From: Pseudomonadota bacterium
GTDB lineage: Bacteria; Cyanobacteriota; Vampirovibrionia; Obscuribacterales; Obscuribacteraceae
Length of the DNA: 64,000 nt
Reading direction: 5' to 3'
Assembly (NCBI GenBank): GCA_021325555.1
Contig: JAJPGY010000043.1
Location: 97,487 to 161,486 of the forward strand
Below the pieces are notes generated by a model. That model made no database searches. It was not told where the DNA came from and saw only the letters and a list, made by a program, of their open reading frames with translations. The position numbers were made by a program, and so were the translations under genes. Of the stretch, positions 54,701 through 63,162 are shown in pieces. Position 1 is the stretch's first letter. Each line of letters opens with the position of its first letter.

Positions 54701-55560
54701 CGGGTGAAACGGCCCTGCCGATCCAGGACGCAGATGACGTCGCTTGCGTTGTCGAACAACGCTCGCTCCCTTTCCCTGGTTCTGGCCAGGGCGCAGGCCA
54801 TCTCGTGAAAGGCGCGGTCCACCTCGGCAATCTCGTCGGTGCCGGCGAGGCGGGCATTGAGCGGCAAGCCCTCCTTGAGAGCACGGGTGTTGTCCATGAC
54901 CACGTTCAGGCGGCTGACGATGCCGCGCACGAAAAATCTGGCCAGCCACACGGCGATGAGCACGCTGGCGGCCAGCCCGGCCAGCAGGATGCCGGCCTGC
55001 AGGCGCCTGAGTTCGGACTGCTTGCGCATGTTCGCCTCGACCAGCTCATTTTGCGTCACCGACAAAAGCTTCTCCAGCCCCTCGTAGCCGCCGGCCAGCG
55101 CCTCGCCGAGCTGCTTTTTGTATTCCTGCAGCTCGAGAACCGACTGCAAGGTGAACCCCCGGGTCAGAAGCGGCCTGAGCACGCCGGCGATGATGCTCAG
55201 GTTGTTGTTCATCCGCTCGTTGGCGTGCCGAAACTTCTCCTTCTCCTGCTGGTCAAACAGGCTGTTAAGCTCCCTTCTCAAAAGGACTACCTGCTTGAGC
55301 TGCTCGGCGACGCGGGCAATCTCCGGAAAGGCGCCCTCCCGGATAACCTGGTTGAGCTCGTAGCCGCAACGATAATTGGCAATGACCAGCGCGACGCAAA
55401 GCTCCTCGATCCGCTTGTACCTCTGCCCCCGTTCCACCTCCCTGTCCGACTGCAAAACGACAAGAAAGAGCAGGGAGACGATAAGCACGGCGACCGCCAG
55501 GGGAACCCCTGCCAGGATAAGCCCCCGGTGAAAAACCTTGAGATTCACCCCCATGGACAT
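51799..55560 (-). CDS. Double sensor histidine kinase: two full kinases fused in one chain
   Basis: The protein has 1253 residues. Module 1 (about 1-602): membrane helix 14-36, helical sensor region, second helix about 188-210, HAMP to about 262, PAS about 265-375, HisKA with VSHDLRTPL (His389), HATPase with NAIKF, DQGRGVP and GTGLGLPICK. A Pro/Ala-rich linker spans 603-650. Module 2 (about 652-1253) repeats the whole order: helices near 657-680 and 832-850, HAMP, PAS about 905-1015, VSHDLRTPL (His1029), NAVKF, DQGRGVP, GTGLGLPICK. The two phospho-accepting His are exactly 640 residues apart. Both modules keep all catalytic motifs. No receiver domain is fused, and no response-regulator gene is adjacent. 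Confidence 0.93.
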   Translation of the reverse strand: MSMGVNLKVFHRGLILAGVPLAVAVLIVSLLFLVVLQSDREVERGQRYKRIEELCVALVIANYRCGYELNQVIREGAFPEIARVAEQLKQVVLLRRELNSLFDQQEKEKFRHANERMNNNLSIIAGVLRPLLTRGFTLQSVLELQEYKKQLGEALAGGYEGLEKLLSVTQNELVEANMRKQSELRRLQAGILLAGLAASVLIAVWLARFFVRGIVSRLNVVMDNTRALKEGLPLNARLAGTDEIAEVDRAFHEMACALARTRERERALFDNASDVICVLDRQGRFTRVNPASVRVWGREPESLVGRSIFDVLAAADRERVGAAMRRAQSENPAGLFEGRIVCRDGSLMDTLWSVYWAESESSLFCVAHDISERKKLETMKQEFLAMVSHDLRTPLSSIAGIFEMLSRGTYGQIPAAAVDKVAMAARNVKRLLSMVNDLLDMEKLDAGQLELTVTSVSMADLLQRCREEVESVAEQRRVTIVVEDCQVEFPADAERMIQVVVNLLSNAIKFSPEGGVVTLSGQAAADGVLIQVKDQGRGVPAAHREAIFERFKQVEAADGKRKAGTGLGLPICKQMVELHGGRIGVDSEEGKGSTFWIRLPLAPQAVTDAQAQGAGAGSAATAAVAAGAPPPAPPRQTAPRARGFSPGNDLSMVHKGFLLVGVPVVFEFVLVGLLTGVLIQVDRVKAHESYLHTITFNATRLVADMMDIGRTVSGDETPEAWQAFERSSQDCLRARAELRRLTMREPALSRTFQEMDRLSLPAYQFLEQARQYMAGGFSSEALEKAWENRLALGPVVSRMTDKLLALVVEVDRMPSVSAEHQRRLREQQGRLLAAGIAVPALLSLMLVAFFSQGITSRLAVLRENELRLARDQELKPPLAGRDEIAHLDAVFHAMATSLAEARQKERAVFDNSKDVICAVDRQGLFQQINSACLHMWGYEPEELLRASMLDLLEPDDRQLAAGQFAGPGPDGSVRRFENRIVCKNGCLQDVLWSANWSESSQLFFCVAHDISRRKELERLKQDFLAMVSHDLRTPLTAVVGIAKLMTAGAFGPLPDPARQKLKVVINNVDRMLTLINDLLDIEKLDAGQMQLALEPVELAAVLERSRQSVEPMARERGIEIAIGPCEGVVEADPDRLVQVVVNLLANAVKFSPDGSRVAVTSQVAGGTCEVRVSDQGRGVPESHRQLIFERFKQVQAADGRRGKGTGLGLPICKKIVEQHGGTIGVDCPDGGGSTFWFRIPAKTPGVSPAAVRS

Positions 55561-55672
55561 CTAACTAGGGTCCGCTGCTGGATTCGAGAAACGCCGCCCC
55601 AAAGGCCTTGTACCCAGCAGGCGGCGGTTTTGCGCGGGCAGGGCGCCTAACTTGACCGCGCCGCCCCAAGAC

Positions 55673-55703
55673 GGCAGGGGCGCAGCCAGGCTGCGCCCCT
55701 GCC
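55673..55703. terminator. Perfect hairpin downstream of tuf
   Basis: GGCAGGGGCGCAGCC and its exact complement flank a single A (effective stem 14 bp, loop CAG), 35 bp after the tuf stop. There is no T-run, so it is not a classical intrinsic terminator. It could stabilise the 3' end of tuf mRNA or be a dispersed repeat. Confidence 0.5.
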
Positions 55704-55738
55704 GGTCGGTATACGAAAGCTCGCCTGCGAGCTCCTGC

Positions 55739-56923
<1,185 letters not shown>

Positions 56924-57046
56924 CCTCTTACCTCTCTTTGTTTATCCTTTGGTCCTGTTTTGCGGGGCTGGTTTGGAAATCCGCACCCGGCTCCAGCTGA
57001 AAGTTGTTAATTGTAAGCCGAACCGGGCGAGTTCATTACTAAAAAT

Positions 57047-57120
57047 GGAGCCCATGACGAGAATCGAACTCGTGACCTCCCCCTTACCAAGGGGGTGCAC
57101 TACCGCTGTGCTACATGGGC
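57047..57120 (-). tRNA. tRNA-Thr (anticodon GGU)
   Basis: Acceptor GCCCATG/CATGGGC, anticodon stem CCCCC/GGGGG with loop TTGGTAA, T-loop TTCGATT. Discriminator T is followed by an encoded CCA. It reads ACC/ACU codons. 123 bp upstream of tuf. Confidence 0.97.
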
Positions 57121-57225
57121 CTGTTCTCCTCCTCCTGTCGACTGCGCCGCACACTCTTGTCGTCTTCCGGTCTCCTGGCGGCGCCGGCGGCGCCACGGCC
57201 GAGAGCCGATTCCCTGTGGAAAATC

Positions 57226-57308
57226 TGGGCGGAGCTGGATTCGAACCAGCGTAGGCTTTCGCCAACGAGTTTACAGCCCGTCTCCTTTAGCCACTCGGAC
57301 ATCCGCCC
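57226..57308 (-). tRNA. tRNA-Tyr (anticodon GUA)
   Basis: Acceptor GGGCGGA/TCCGCCC, anticodon loop CTGTAAA, a long variable arm as expected for bacterial tRNA-Tyr, and T-loop TTCGAAT. No encoded CCA, so the nucleotidyltransferase must add it. Confidence 0.97.
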
Positions 57309-57312
57309 ACAC

Positions 57313-57384
57313 AGCCGGTGATGGGATTCGAACCCGCAACCTACGGTTTACAAAACCGTTGCTCTACCGTTGAGCTACACCGGC
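57313..57384 (-). tRNA. tRNA-Thr (anticodon UGU)
   Basis: Acceptor GCCGGTG/CACCGGC, anticodon stem ACGGT/ACCGT with loop TTTGTAA, T-loop TTCGAAT. The T-stem (GCGGG/CCCAT) has one G-U pair and one C-A mismatch. No encoded CCA. Four bp from tRNA-Tyr. Confidence 0.95.
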
Positions 57385-57408
57385 AAGGGCGTACAGGCGC
57401 AAACAAAA

Positions 57409-57438
57409 ATTCTACTAGTAAGCTTCAAGTGCTGTCAA
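57409..57438 (-). promoter_or_regulatory. Promoter of the tRNA-tuf operon
   Basis: The -35 TTGACA (57438-57433), an 18-bp spacer and the -10 TAGAAT (57414-57409). The -35 lies in the last codons of rlmB (ATT GAC AGC). The predicted start is about 18 nt before the first tRNA. Confidence 0.75.
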
Positions 57439-58213
57439 TTTTGCCCTGCCGGACGACTTCATAGAAGAAAATCCCGGCGGCGACGGAGGCGTTGAGCGAG
57501 TTGGTCTTGCCAAGCATGGGGATGCTGACCAGGAAGTCGCAGTGCTCGCCTACCAGGCGGCTGATGCCCTTGCCCTCGCTGCCCACCACGGTCACCAGCG
57601 GGCGCTTGAGATCGGCTTGCGTGTAGGTCTGGCTGGCGGCGGCATCGAGCCCCACCACCCAGAAGCCGTGCTCCTTGAGCGTCTCGATTGCCGACACCAG
57701 GTTGGTGACGCGCACCAGCGGCAGGTTGGCGATGGCGCCGGCGCTTGTTTTGGCCACGGTGCCGGTGACGCCCGCGGCGCGGCGCTGCGGGATGACCAGC
57801 GCGGCCACGCCCGAGGCTTCGGCCACCCGGATGATCGCCCCCAGGTTGTGCGGGTCCTCGACGCCGTCGGCGACCGCCACCACATAGCCGTCCATCGAGC
57901 GGCCGGCCGCGGCGCGCAGCGCCCGATCGCCTTCCACCTTCTCGAGGAGCCGGTCGAGGTCCCACAGCTCGGCCGGGCTCACCAGCGCCACCACGCCTTG
58001 ATGGCGCTCTTCCGGGCCGACGAGCTTGTCCAGCTTTCGCCGGTCGCATGTCTGCAGGGGGATGCCGTTGCGGCGGGCCAGGTCCTGAATGCGCTTGACG
58101 CGCGGGTCCGGCCTGCCGCCTTCGGCGAGCATGATCTTGTTTACCGTCGCCGCCCCCTGCTCGAGGAAGGCCACGACCGCGTTTTTGCCGAAGATAAGCT
58201 CGCCTTGCTCCAT
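57425..58213 (-). CDS. rlmB: SpoU-family rRNA/tRNA 2'-O-methyltransferase, RlmB type
   Basis: The protein has 262 residues from ATG 58213 (MEQGELIFGKNAVVAFLEQG) with AAGG 9 nt upstream. The N-terminal substrate-binding domain is followed by the SPOUT knot: VEDPHNLGAIIRVAEASGVAALVIP (motif 1), VVGSEGKGISRLV (motif 2) and IPMLGKTNSLNASVAAGI (motif 3). RlmB methylates G2251 of 23S rRNA in E. coli. Directly upstream of the tRNA-tuf unit. Confidence 0.92.
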   Translation of the reverse strand: MEQGELIFGKNAVVAFLEQGAATVNKIMLAEGGRPDPRVKRIQDLARRNGIPLQTCDRRKLDKLVGPEERHQGVVALVSPAELWDLDRLLEKVEGDRALRAAAGRSMDGYVVAVADGVEDPHNLGAIIRVAEASGVAALVIPQRRAAGVTGTVAKTSAGAIANLPLVRVTNLVSAIETLKEHGFWVVGLDAAASQTYTQADLKRPLVTVVGSEGKGISRLVGEHCDFLVSIPMLGKTNSLNASVAAGIFFYEVVRQGKIDST

Positions 58214-58349
58214 GCGCCGTCGCCTTCTCACGCGGCCCGCCGTCGAGAGCCGGCGGGGCTGGCCGGTCATTTTACCGCTTCGTGGATTCCCCATATACAA
58301 GCGCCGGCCCGCCCTTTATGCTTTAGCCGGAAGTCTGGAGCCGCTCACG

Positions 58350-58580
58350 ATGCTGTTCGATGTATTCTTTCTGGGCTTTCCGGTGGCGATCGCCATCTGC
58401 CTGGCCGCGCACGCGGTCCGCGAGCAGGACGTGAAGTTCTGGCGCCCGGCATTTTTCTTCACCAGCTACTGCGCCTTTTACCTGGCGGGAGGCCGCGAGG
58501 TGCTCTTATATTTGATCTGCTGCGCCATGATGGGCGGGGGCTGGATCGGCACCGAGGCGTTGGGAACTACCGCGCCCTAG
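58350..58580 (+). CDS. Small membrane protein of unknown function
   Basis: The protein has 76 residues from ATG 58350 with GGAG 8 nt upstream. Two or three hydrophobic segments (VFFLGFPVAIAICLAAHAV, FFFTSYCAFYLAGG, LLYLICCAMMGGGWIG). Family unknown. Confidence 0.55.
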   Translation: MLFDVFFLGFPVAIAICLAAHAVREQDVKFWRPAFFFTSYCAFYLAGGREVLLYLICCAMMGGGWIGTEALGTTAP

Positions 58581-58619
58581 CCGCCGCTGCCGCCGGGCAG
58601 CCTGGCGCTCGCGGGCGAA

Positions 58620-58862
58620 TCAAGCCTGCCTGGCGCGGCCCTGCTTGGTGCCGTGGCGGTTCTGCTGGGCCTCGGCCAGCGTGCGCATGGGGATGTTGTG
58701 CTTCTTCAGCCAGCGGGAGATCGTGTTGGGATCGCACCACTTGTTCTCCTCCTCCCGATAAAGACGCGCGATCTCCACCGTGCTCAGCTTCTCACGGACA
58801 TATCTCTGGTAAAGCCAGTCCTTGTCCTGATAAAGCGTCTTGATTCGAAGAGTCTTGCCCAC
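58620..58862 (-). CDS. Small helix-turn-helix protein
   Basis: The protein has 80 residues from a GTG with GGGGA about 8 nt upstream; the frame stays open further up. DKDWLYQRYVREKLSTVEIARLYREEENKWCDPNTISRWLKKHNIP reads as an HTH with the recognition helix near TISRWLKK. Similar domains occur as DNA-binding parts of homing endonucleases and recombinases. It is divergent from selA and could regulate it or be a remnant of a mobile gene. Confidence 0.55.
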   Translation of the reverse strand: MGKTLRIKTLYQDKDWLYQRYVREKLSTVEIARLYREEENKWCDPNTISRWLKKHNIPMRTLAEAQQNRHGTKQGRARQA

Positions 58863-58971
58863 GTTCCGGTCCCCGCTCTGATCTCGCCGCCCCTCAAAAG
58901 TAATTTTGAGCGCTCGATGAGAATCTGGCAAGTACGGTTCAGTATGATGTAAGGTACGCCAGGGGGCGAAC

Positions 58972-60360
58972 ATGGACACGAGCTCAAAAGCAACCGCGCG
59001 CATTCCTCAGGTGGACAGGCTGCTCAGGCACCCGCGGCTGGAGGCGGAGCTGTCCAGGGTGCGCCGGGAGGTCCTGGTCGAGCTTATCAGGCGCGAGCTC
59101 GGCAGGCTGAGGGAGCGGCTGGCGCTGGGCGAGGCCTTGCCGGAGATCGATCGGATCGCCGAGTCCGTGGCCCTGGCGGTGGAACGGCTGCTGGCGCCCG
59201 GCTTAAAGCGGCTGATAAATGCCACCGGCGTCATTTTGAATACCAACCTGGGGCGGGCGCCGCTTCCCGACATCGCCCTGGAGAATCTGCGCTGTGCCGC
59301 GCAGAGCTACTGCAACCTGGAGGTGGACCTTGTCTCCGGCAAACGCGGCGAGCGCTCGCAGAAGATCGAGGATCTGCTGCGCCTGCTGACCGGCTGCCGG
59401 TCGGCGCTCGTTGTCAACAACAACGCCGCCGCCGTGCTGCTGGCGGTCAACGCGCTGGCCCGCAATCGCCAGGTGATCGTCTCGCGCGGCGAGCTGGTGG
59501 AGATTGGCGGCAGCTTCAGGCTGCCGGAGGTGATTGTCGCCGCCGGCGGCGTGCTCACCGAGGTGGGCACCACCAACCGCACGCGGGTGGCCGACTTTCG
59601 CAAGGCGATAAGCGGGGAGACCGGGCTCCTGCTCAAGTGCCACCGCTCCAACTTCGAGATTCGCGGGTTCACCGAGGAGGCGAGCGTGGAGGAGCTGGTG
59701 GCGCTTTCGCGGGAGGCCGGGATCCCGTTTGTCGAGGACCTGGGCAGCGGGGCGCTCGTCGACCTCTCGCCGCTCGGTTTCGAGGATGAGCCGACCGTGC
59801 AATCGCAGCTGCAGGCGGGCTGCGAGCTGGTGACCTTCTCCGGCGACAAGCTGCTGGGCGGCCCGCAGGCCGGCATCGTCGTGGGCAAGGGCGAGACCGT
59901 CGAGCGCCTGAGGAAGAGCCCGCTCTACAGGGCCCTGCGCCCGGACAAGCTCACGCTGGCGGCGCTGGAGGCGGTGCTGATCGAATACCTCTCGCCGGCG
60001 CCCGAGGCCGGGATTCCCGCCCTGCGCATGGCCTTTGCCCCGGCCGGCGAGGTGCGGGCGCGGGCCGAGGCGTTCGCCCGCCTGGCCAACCGGCGCCTGC
60101 GGAAGATGCGCTGCACGGTGTCCCCCTGCCGGGCGACGGCCGGCGGCGGCTCCCTGCCCGGAAAGACGCTGGCCAGTTTCGCTGTTGCGCTCGCCTGCCC
60201 GGCAAAGCCCAACCAGCTGGCCGCCATGCTGCGCCTGGCCAGGCCGCCGGTTTTCGCCTTCGTGCAGGAGGACGAGGTCCTGCTCGATCTGCGCACGGTC
60301 GCCCCCGCCGAGGAGGCCGAGCTCCTCGAGGTGCTGTTCACAATCGATGCAACTTTATGA
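58972..60360 (+). CDS. selA: L-seryl-tRNA(Sec) selenium transferase
   Basis: The PLP enzyme converts Ser-tRNA(Sec) to Sec-tRNA(Sec). It has 462 residues. NATGVILNTNLGRAPLP begins the conserved region, VNNNAAAVLLAVNALA is the substrate-binding block, and the PLP Lys lies in TFSGDKLLGGPQAGI. The full family length is present. selB, selD and tRNA-Sec are not in the window, though selA implies selenoprotein synthesis. Confidence 0.96.
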   Translation: MDTSSKATARIPQVDRLLRHPRLEAELSRVRREVLVELIRRELGRLRERLALGEALPEIDRIAESVALAVERLLAPGLKRLINATGVILNTNLGRAPLPDIALENLRCAAQSYCNLEVDLVSGKRGERSQKIEDLLRLLTGCRSALVVNNNAAAVLLAVNALARNRQVIVSRGELVEIGGSFRLPEVIVAAGGVLTEVGTTNRTRVADFRKAISGETGLLLKCHRSNFEIRGFTEEASVEELVALSREAGIPFVEDLGSGALVDLSPLGFEDEPTVQSQLQAGCELVTFSGDKLLGGPQAGIVVGKGETVERLRKSPLYRALRPDKLTLAALEAVLIEYLSPAPEAGIPALRMAFAPAGEVRARAEAFARLANRRLRKMRCTVSPCRATAGGGSLPGKTLASFAVALACPAKPNQLAAMLRLARPPVFAFVQEDEVLLDLRTVAPAEEAELLEVLFTIDATL

Positions 60361-60368
60361 GACACCCG

Positions 60369-60390
60369 GAAGGGCGCGGGCGCGCCCTTC
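60369..60390 (+). terminator. Hairpin after selA
   Basis: GAAGGGCGCG and CGCGCCCTTC around GG, 8 bp after the selA stop. A weak terminator because no T-run follows. Confidence 0.5.
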
Positions 60391-60433
60391 TGCGCCAGGA
60401 CTGTTTGCCGCCGGCGCTTTTCAGTCAAGAGGG

Positions 60434-60439
60434 TATAAT
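60434..60439 (+). promoter_or_regulatory. Putative -10 box (TATAAT)
   Basis: A consensus TATAAT about 117 bp before the small membrane gene at 60556. No -35 is seen at the right distance. Confidence 0.35.
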
Positions 60440-60555
60440 TCCTGCGGCGTCCGAACCGGCATGCCGGACAAGCCCGGACGGTTAGAGAGGGCGGCGCCGG
60501 GGTAAGCAACCAGACGGGGAATCCCTACACTACCATCAACAAAAAAGAGGCTGAT

Positions 60556-60834
60556 ATGGCAGAAGAAACGTCTCTCGAAACCAAGCTGGCGGAATTGGCG
60601 AAGCACGTGCAGGATCAGGCGCGGTTCACCAGGGCCATCACCGTCGTCTGCACGGCAGCAGTGATGGGTGTGCTGTTCTGGATGATCGTGCAGGTGTTCA
60701 CGCTCATGCCTGACATGGTGATCGCGAAATACATGGCCGCGCTGCCTCAGATTGTTGTTCAGTGGCACTTTACCGAGACGGCATCGAGCAAGAGCACCAA
60801 GACGCCGGCCGCCGCACCGGCCAAAGCCAAGTAA
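60556..60834 (+). CDS. Small single-pass membrane protein
   Basis: The protein has 92 residues. A charged helix comes first (ETSLETKLAELAKHVQDQARFTR), then a membrane segment (AITVVCTAAVMGVLFWMIVQVFTL) and a Lys/Ala/Pro tail. Family unknown. Its stop abuts the convergent coiled-coil gene. Confidence 0.65.
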   Translation: MAEETSLETKLAELAKHVQDQARFTRAITVVCTAAVMGVLFWMIVQVFTLMPDMVIAKYMAALPQIVVQWHFTETASSKSTKTPAAAPAKAK

Positions 60835-62703
60835 TCAGCGCTTGTTGAGCATCTGCTGGCGCCGCTGAACCTCGGCCTCGACCTCGTCGGGAGAGATGCC
60901 GTTGACCTGCATCGGGCCCGCGCATATCTCCCGCCAGGGGGCGCCGGCTAAGGCTTGGCGGACGATCACCTCGAAGACCTGGGCGCGCACGCCCCTGCCG
61001 TAAGGGCCCTCCTGGGTGCCGAACGGGGTGGTCTGGGCCGGGTTCGCGCGCGGCACCGCCTGGCTCGTCTGTTGCTGCGCTACCGGGGTCGGCGGCGCCG
61101 CCACCGCCGGTGGCACCGGCGGCGCTACCACAGGCTGGGGCGCCGGCGCAACTGACGCCACCGGCGGTGGTGACGCCTGTACCGGGGCGGGGGCAGGAGG
61201 CTGGCTCTGCGGCTGGGGCGGAACGTTCTGCGGCGCCGCGGGCTCGGCGAAATGGGGCTGCTCGGGCGTGGCGTCGAACAGCGAGGAAGGCCTGGTCGGC
61301 GGCGCCGTATCGAAGAAGCCGGCCGCTGACGGCGGCTTGCCGGGCAGGGTGGGGCTGGCGCTGGCTGCCTCCTTGGCGATGCGCACGTCGGCCATCTGCT
61401 TCTGCAGGTCCTTGACCATCTCTTCAGTCTGGCTGCGCAGCTCCTCCATCTGGTGCCTGAGCAGGCTGAGCTCCGACTCCTTCTCGGAAAGCTCCATGTC
61501 CTTGTTCTCGAGCAGAGCTTTGTACTCGTCTTCCCGCTTGTTGAGCGCCTCGGTCAGCTCGGCGTAACGCGTGTTGAACTCCTCGTAGCGCGTGTTGAGC
61601 ATGTCCTGCGCCTCCTGCAGCTCCTGATCCTTGGCGGCCAGAAGCTGCTCGAACTCGTTCTCCCGCTCCTCCAGAGCCCGGCGCATCTCCTCGTTGGCCG
61701 CCCGCAGCGCCTCCAGCTCCGCCCTGGTCTCCGGATGATCGGTCATCACCCCGCCGGAAGGCGCGGCCGCGGAGGCCGCGGCGGCAGCGCTGTCCGGCGC
61801 CTGGCTGCCGGCTTGCTGGGAGGCGGGCGCCGGCGCGTGCGCGGACGGCCTGCCGCGGGCAGGCGGCTCGGCGCCCTGCACGGCCTCGTAAGCCTCGCGG
61901 AAAAGGTCGCCCGGAAGCCGCTGGGTGCCCAGGAGCTCGACAAGCCTTCTCAAAAGATCGGCCGGATGATCGCCGGGAAAGATGGCCATGTACGCGCACT
62001 TGAACGTCCAGGGATCGATGGTCCCGTTGGAGAGCTGGTCGGCCAGGTTCATCACCAGGTTGTCCGGCGAGTACTTTTCGTCGACGGCGGCCCGAGCCTC
62101 CATGGCCGCCACCAGCTGGTCGATGGCCGGAACAAGCTCTCCGACGGCCTTCATCGGCTCGAGGGCGGCGGATAAGGATTCGGTCAGGCTGTTCAGGTTG
62201 AGCCCGATCTCGAAGAGCGTCTCGTTCTTCAAGGTGTCGGACAGGCTCTTCAGCACGTCCGTCTGTTCGCCCGATATCTTCTGCAGGGCGGCCAGGTTTA
62301 GCGCACAGGCGTTCATCGCCTGGTCGATGTTGTTGAGCAGATCTAGAATCGCCGGTGGAACAGCGGCGGCCTGCAACGGCGTCGCCGGCGAGGGAACAAC
62401 GGCCGGGGCGGTTCCGGGCCCGGAGACCGGCGCGGGCATGCCCCCGTGGAGCAGGGCCGCCGTGGGCTCGTCGGGCACCGAGCCGCGGCTCGGGAATGGT
62501 GCCGGCGGCGACGGGTCCGATCCCGCCTCCGGCTCAGGCTCGTCGCCCGAATGATGGGGCAAGGCAGAGGCGGCGGCGCCGAACGCTTCCTCGGGAACAG
62601 CCGCTTTGGCCAGGGATCCCCGCAAGCGAGCGCGCCGGGCCGCCAGAGACGTAGCCTCCTCTCCTGGCGGTTTGCCGGGCTGTACGTCGTCGTACGATCC
62701 CAT
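60835..62703 (-). CDS. Large coiled-coil protein with Pro-rich linkers
   Basis: The protein has 622 residues from ATG 62703, where AGGG lies 8 nt upstream; ATG 62742 lacks a ribosome-binding site. Pro/Ala-rich N-terminus, then a helical domain (IDQAMNACALNLAALQKISGEQ). A globular segment follows near residues 210-280 (PWTFKCAYMAIFPGDHPADLLRRLVELLG), then a long coiled coil (LEALRAANEEMRRALEERE through about residue 460) and a Pro/Gln-rich linker. The C-terminal domain has VFEVIVRQALAGAPWREICAGPMQ. No signal peptide or membrane helix. I know no family; the shape suggests a cytosolic scaffold. Confidence 0.75.
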   Translation of the reverse strand: MGSYDDVQPGKPPGEEATSLAARRARLRGSLAKAAVPEEAFGAAASALPHHSGDEPEPEAGSDPSPPAPFPSRGSVPDEPTAALLHGGMPAPVSGPGTAPAVVPSPATPLQAAAVPPAILDLLNNIDQAMNACALNLAALQKISGEQTDVLKSLSDTLKNETLFEIGLNLNSLTESLSAALEPMKAVGELVPAIDQLVAAMEARAAVDEKYSPDNLVMNLADQLSNGTIDPWTFKCAYMAIFPGDHPADLLRRLVELLGTQRLPGDLFREAYEAVQGAEPPARGRPSAHAPAPASQQAGSQAPDSAAAAASAAAPSGGVMTDHPETRAELEALRAANEEMRRALEERENEFEQLLAAKDQELQEAQDMLNTRYEEFNTRYAELTEALNKREDEYKALLENKDMELSEKESELSLLRHQMEELRSQTEEMVKDLQKQMADVRIAKEAASASPTLPGKPPSAAGFFDTAPPTRPSSLFDATPEQPHFAEPAAPQNVPPQPQSQPPAPAPVQASPPPVASVAPAPQPVVAPPVPPAVAAPPTPVAQQQTSQAVPRANPAQTTPFGTQEGPYGRGVRAQVFEVIVRQALAGAPWREICAGPMQVNGISPDEVEAEVQRRQQMLNKR

Positions 62704-62954
62704 ATGCCTGCCCTTTTCCTCCCGACCCATGCGGTTTTCCATTTCTAGTTCTATCAGAACCTTTCCCGAAAACCGGCGGTGCTAACCGCCGGGCACTCAA
62801 ACCAGCACCTCACGGGGCCGCGTCCATCCTCGTGAGAGCCTTAGAAATAGTGAATCTCAGGGTTAAAATAGCTGCCGAGCACCCCCAAAATACGGTTCCG
62901 TTTGTACCAATAGTATAAACCCAAATGCCTCACCGGCACTACACGATTTTATGC

Positions 62955-62983
62955 TTGACAATCACCGGCCCCGACTGTACGAT
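62955..62983 (+). promoter_or_regulatory. Promoter of the zinc-ribbon repeat gene
   Basis: The -35 TTGACA (62955-62960), a 17-bp spacer and the -10 TACGAT (62978-62983). It lies in the 459-bp gap (62704-63162), which has no other gene. The leader is about 170 nt and GC-rich, with GCCTGCCCGGTCGGCCGGC able to fold. Confidence 0.65.
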
Positions 62984-63162
62984 GCTGTATGTCCTTTTCA
63001 TATAAAGGATGCACCTTACCAGTAGACCATGCTCTACGGATCGCCTGCCCGGTCGGCCGGCGGGCGCCAAAAGTTCCCGGGATCAAGCATTTAACGCTAT
63101 CATCGAGTCAGGAGGGCGCGTGCGGGATCCGGTCCCGTCGCTAGAGAGGGAGCGCCGCTAGT

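Noticed and set aside
55673..55703. Classical intrinsic terminator after tuf
   Set aside because: The hairpin is perfect but no run of T follows on the transcribed side; kept only as a hairpin.
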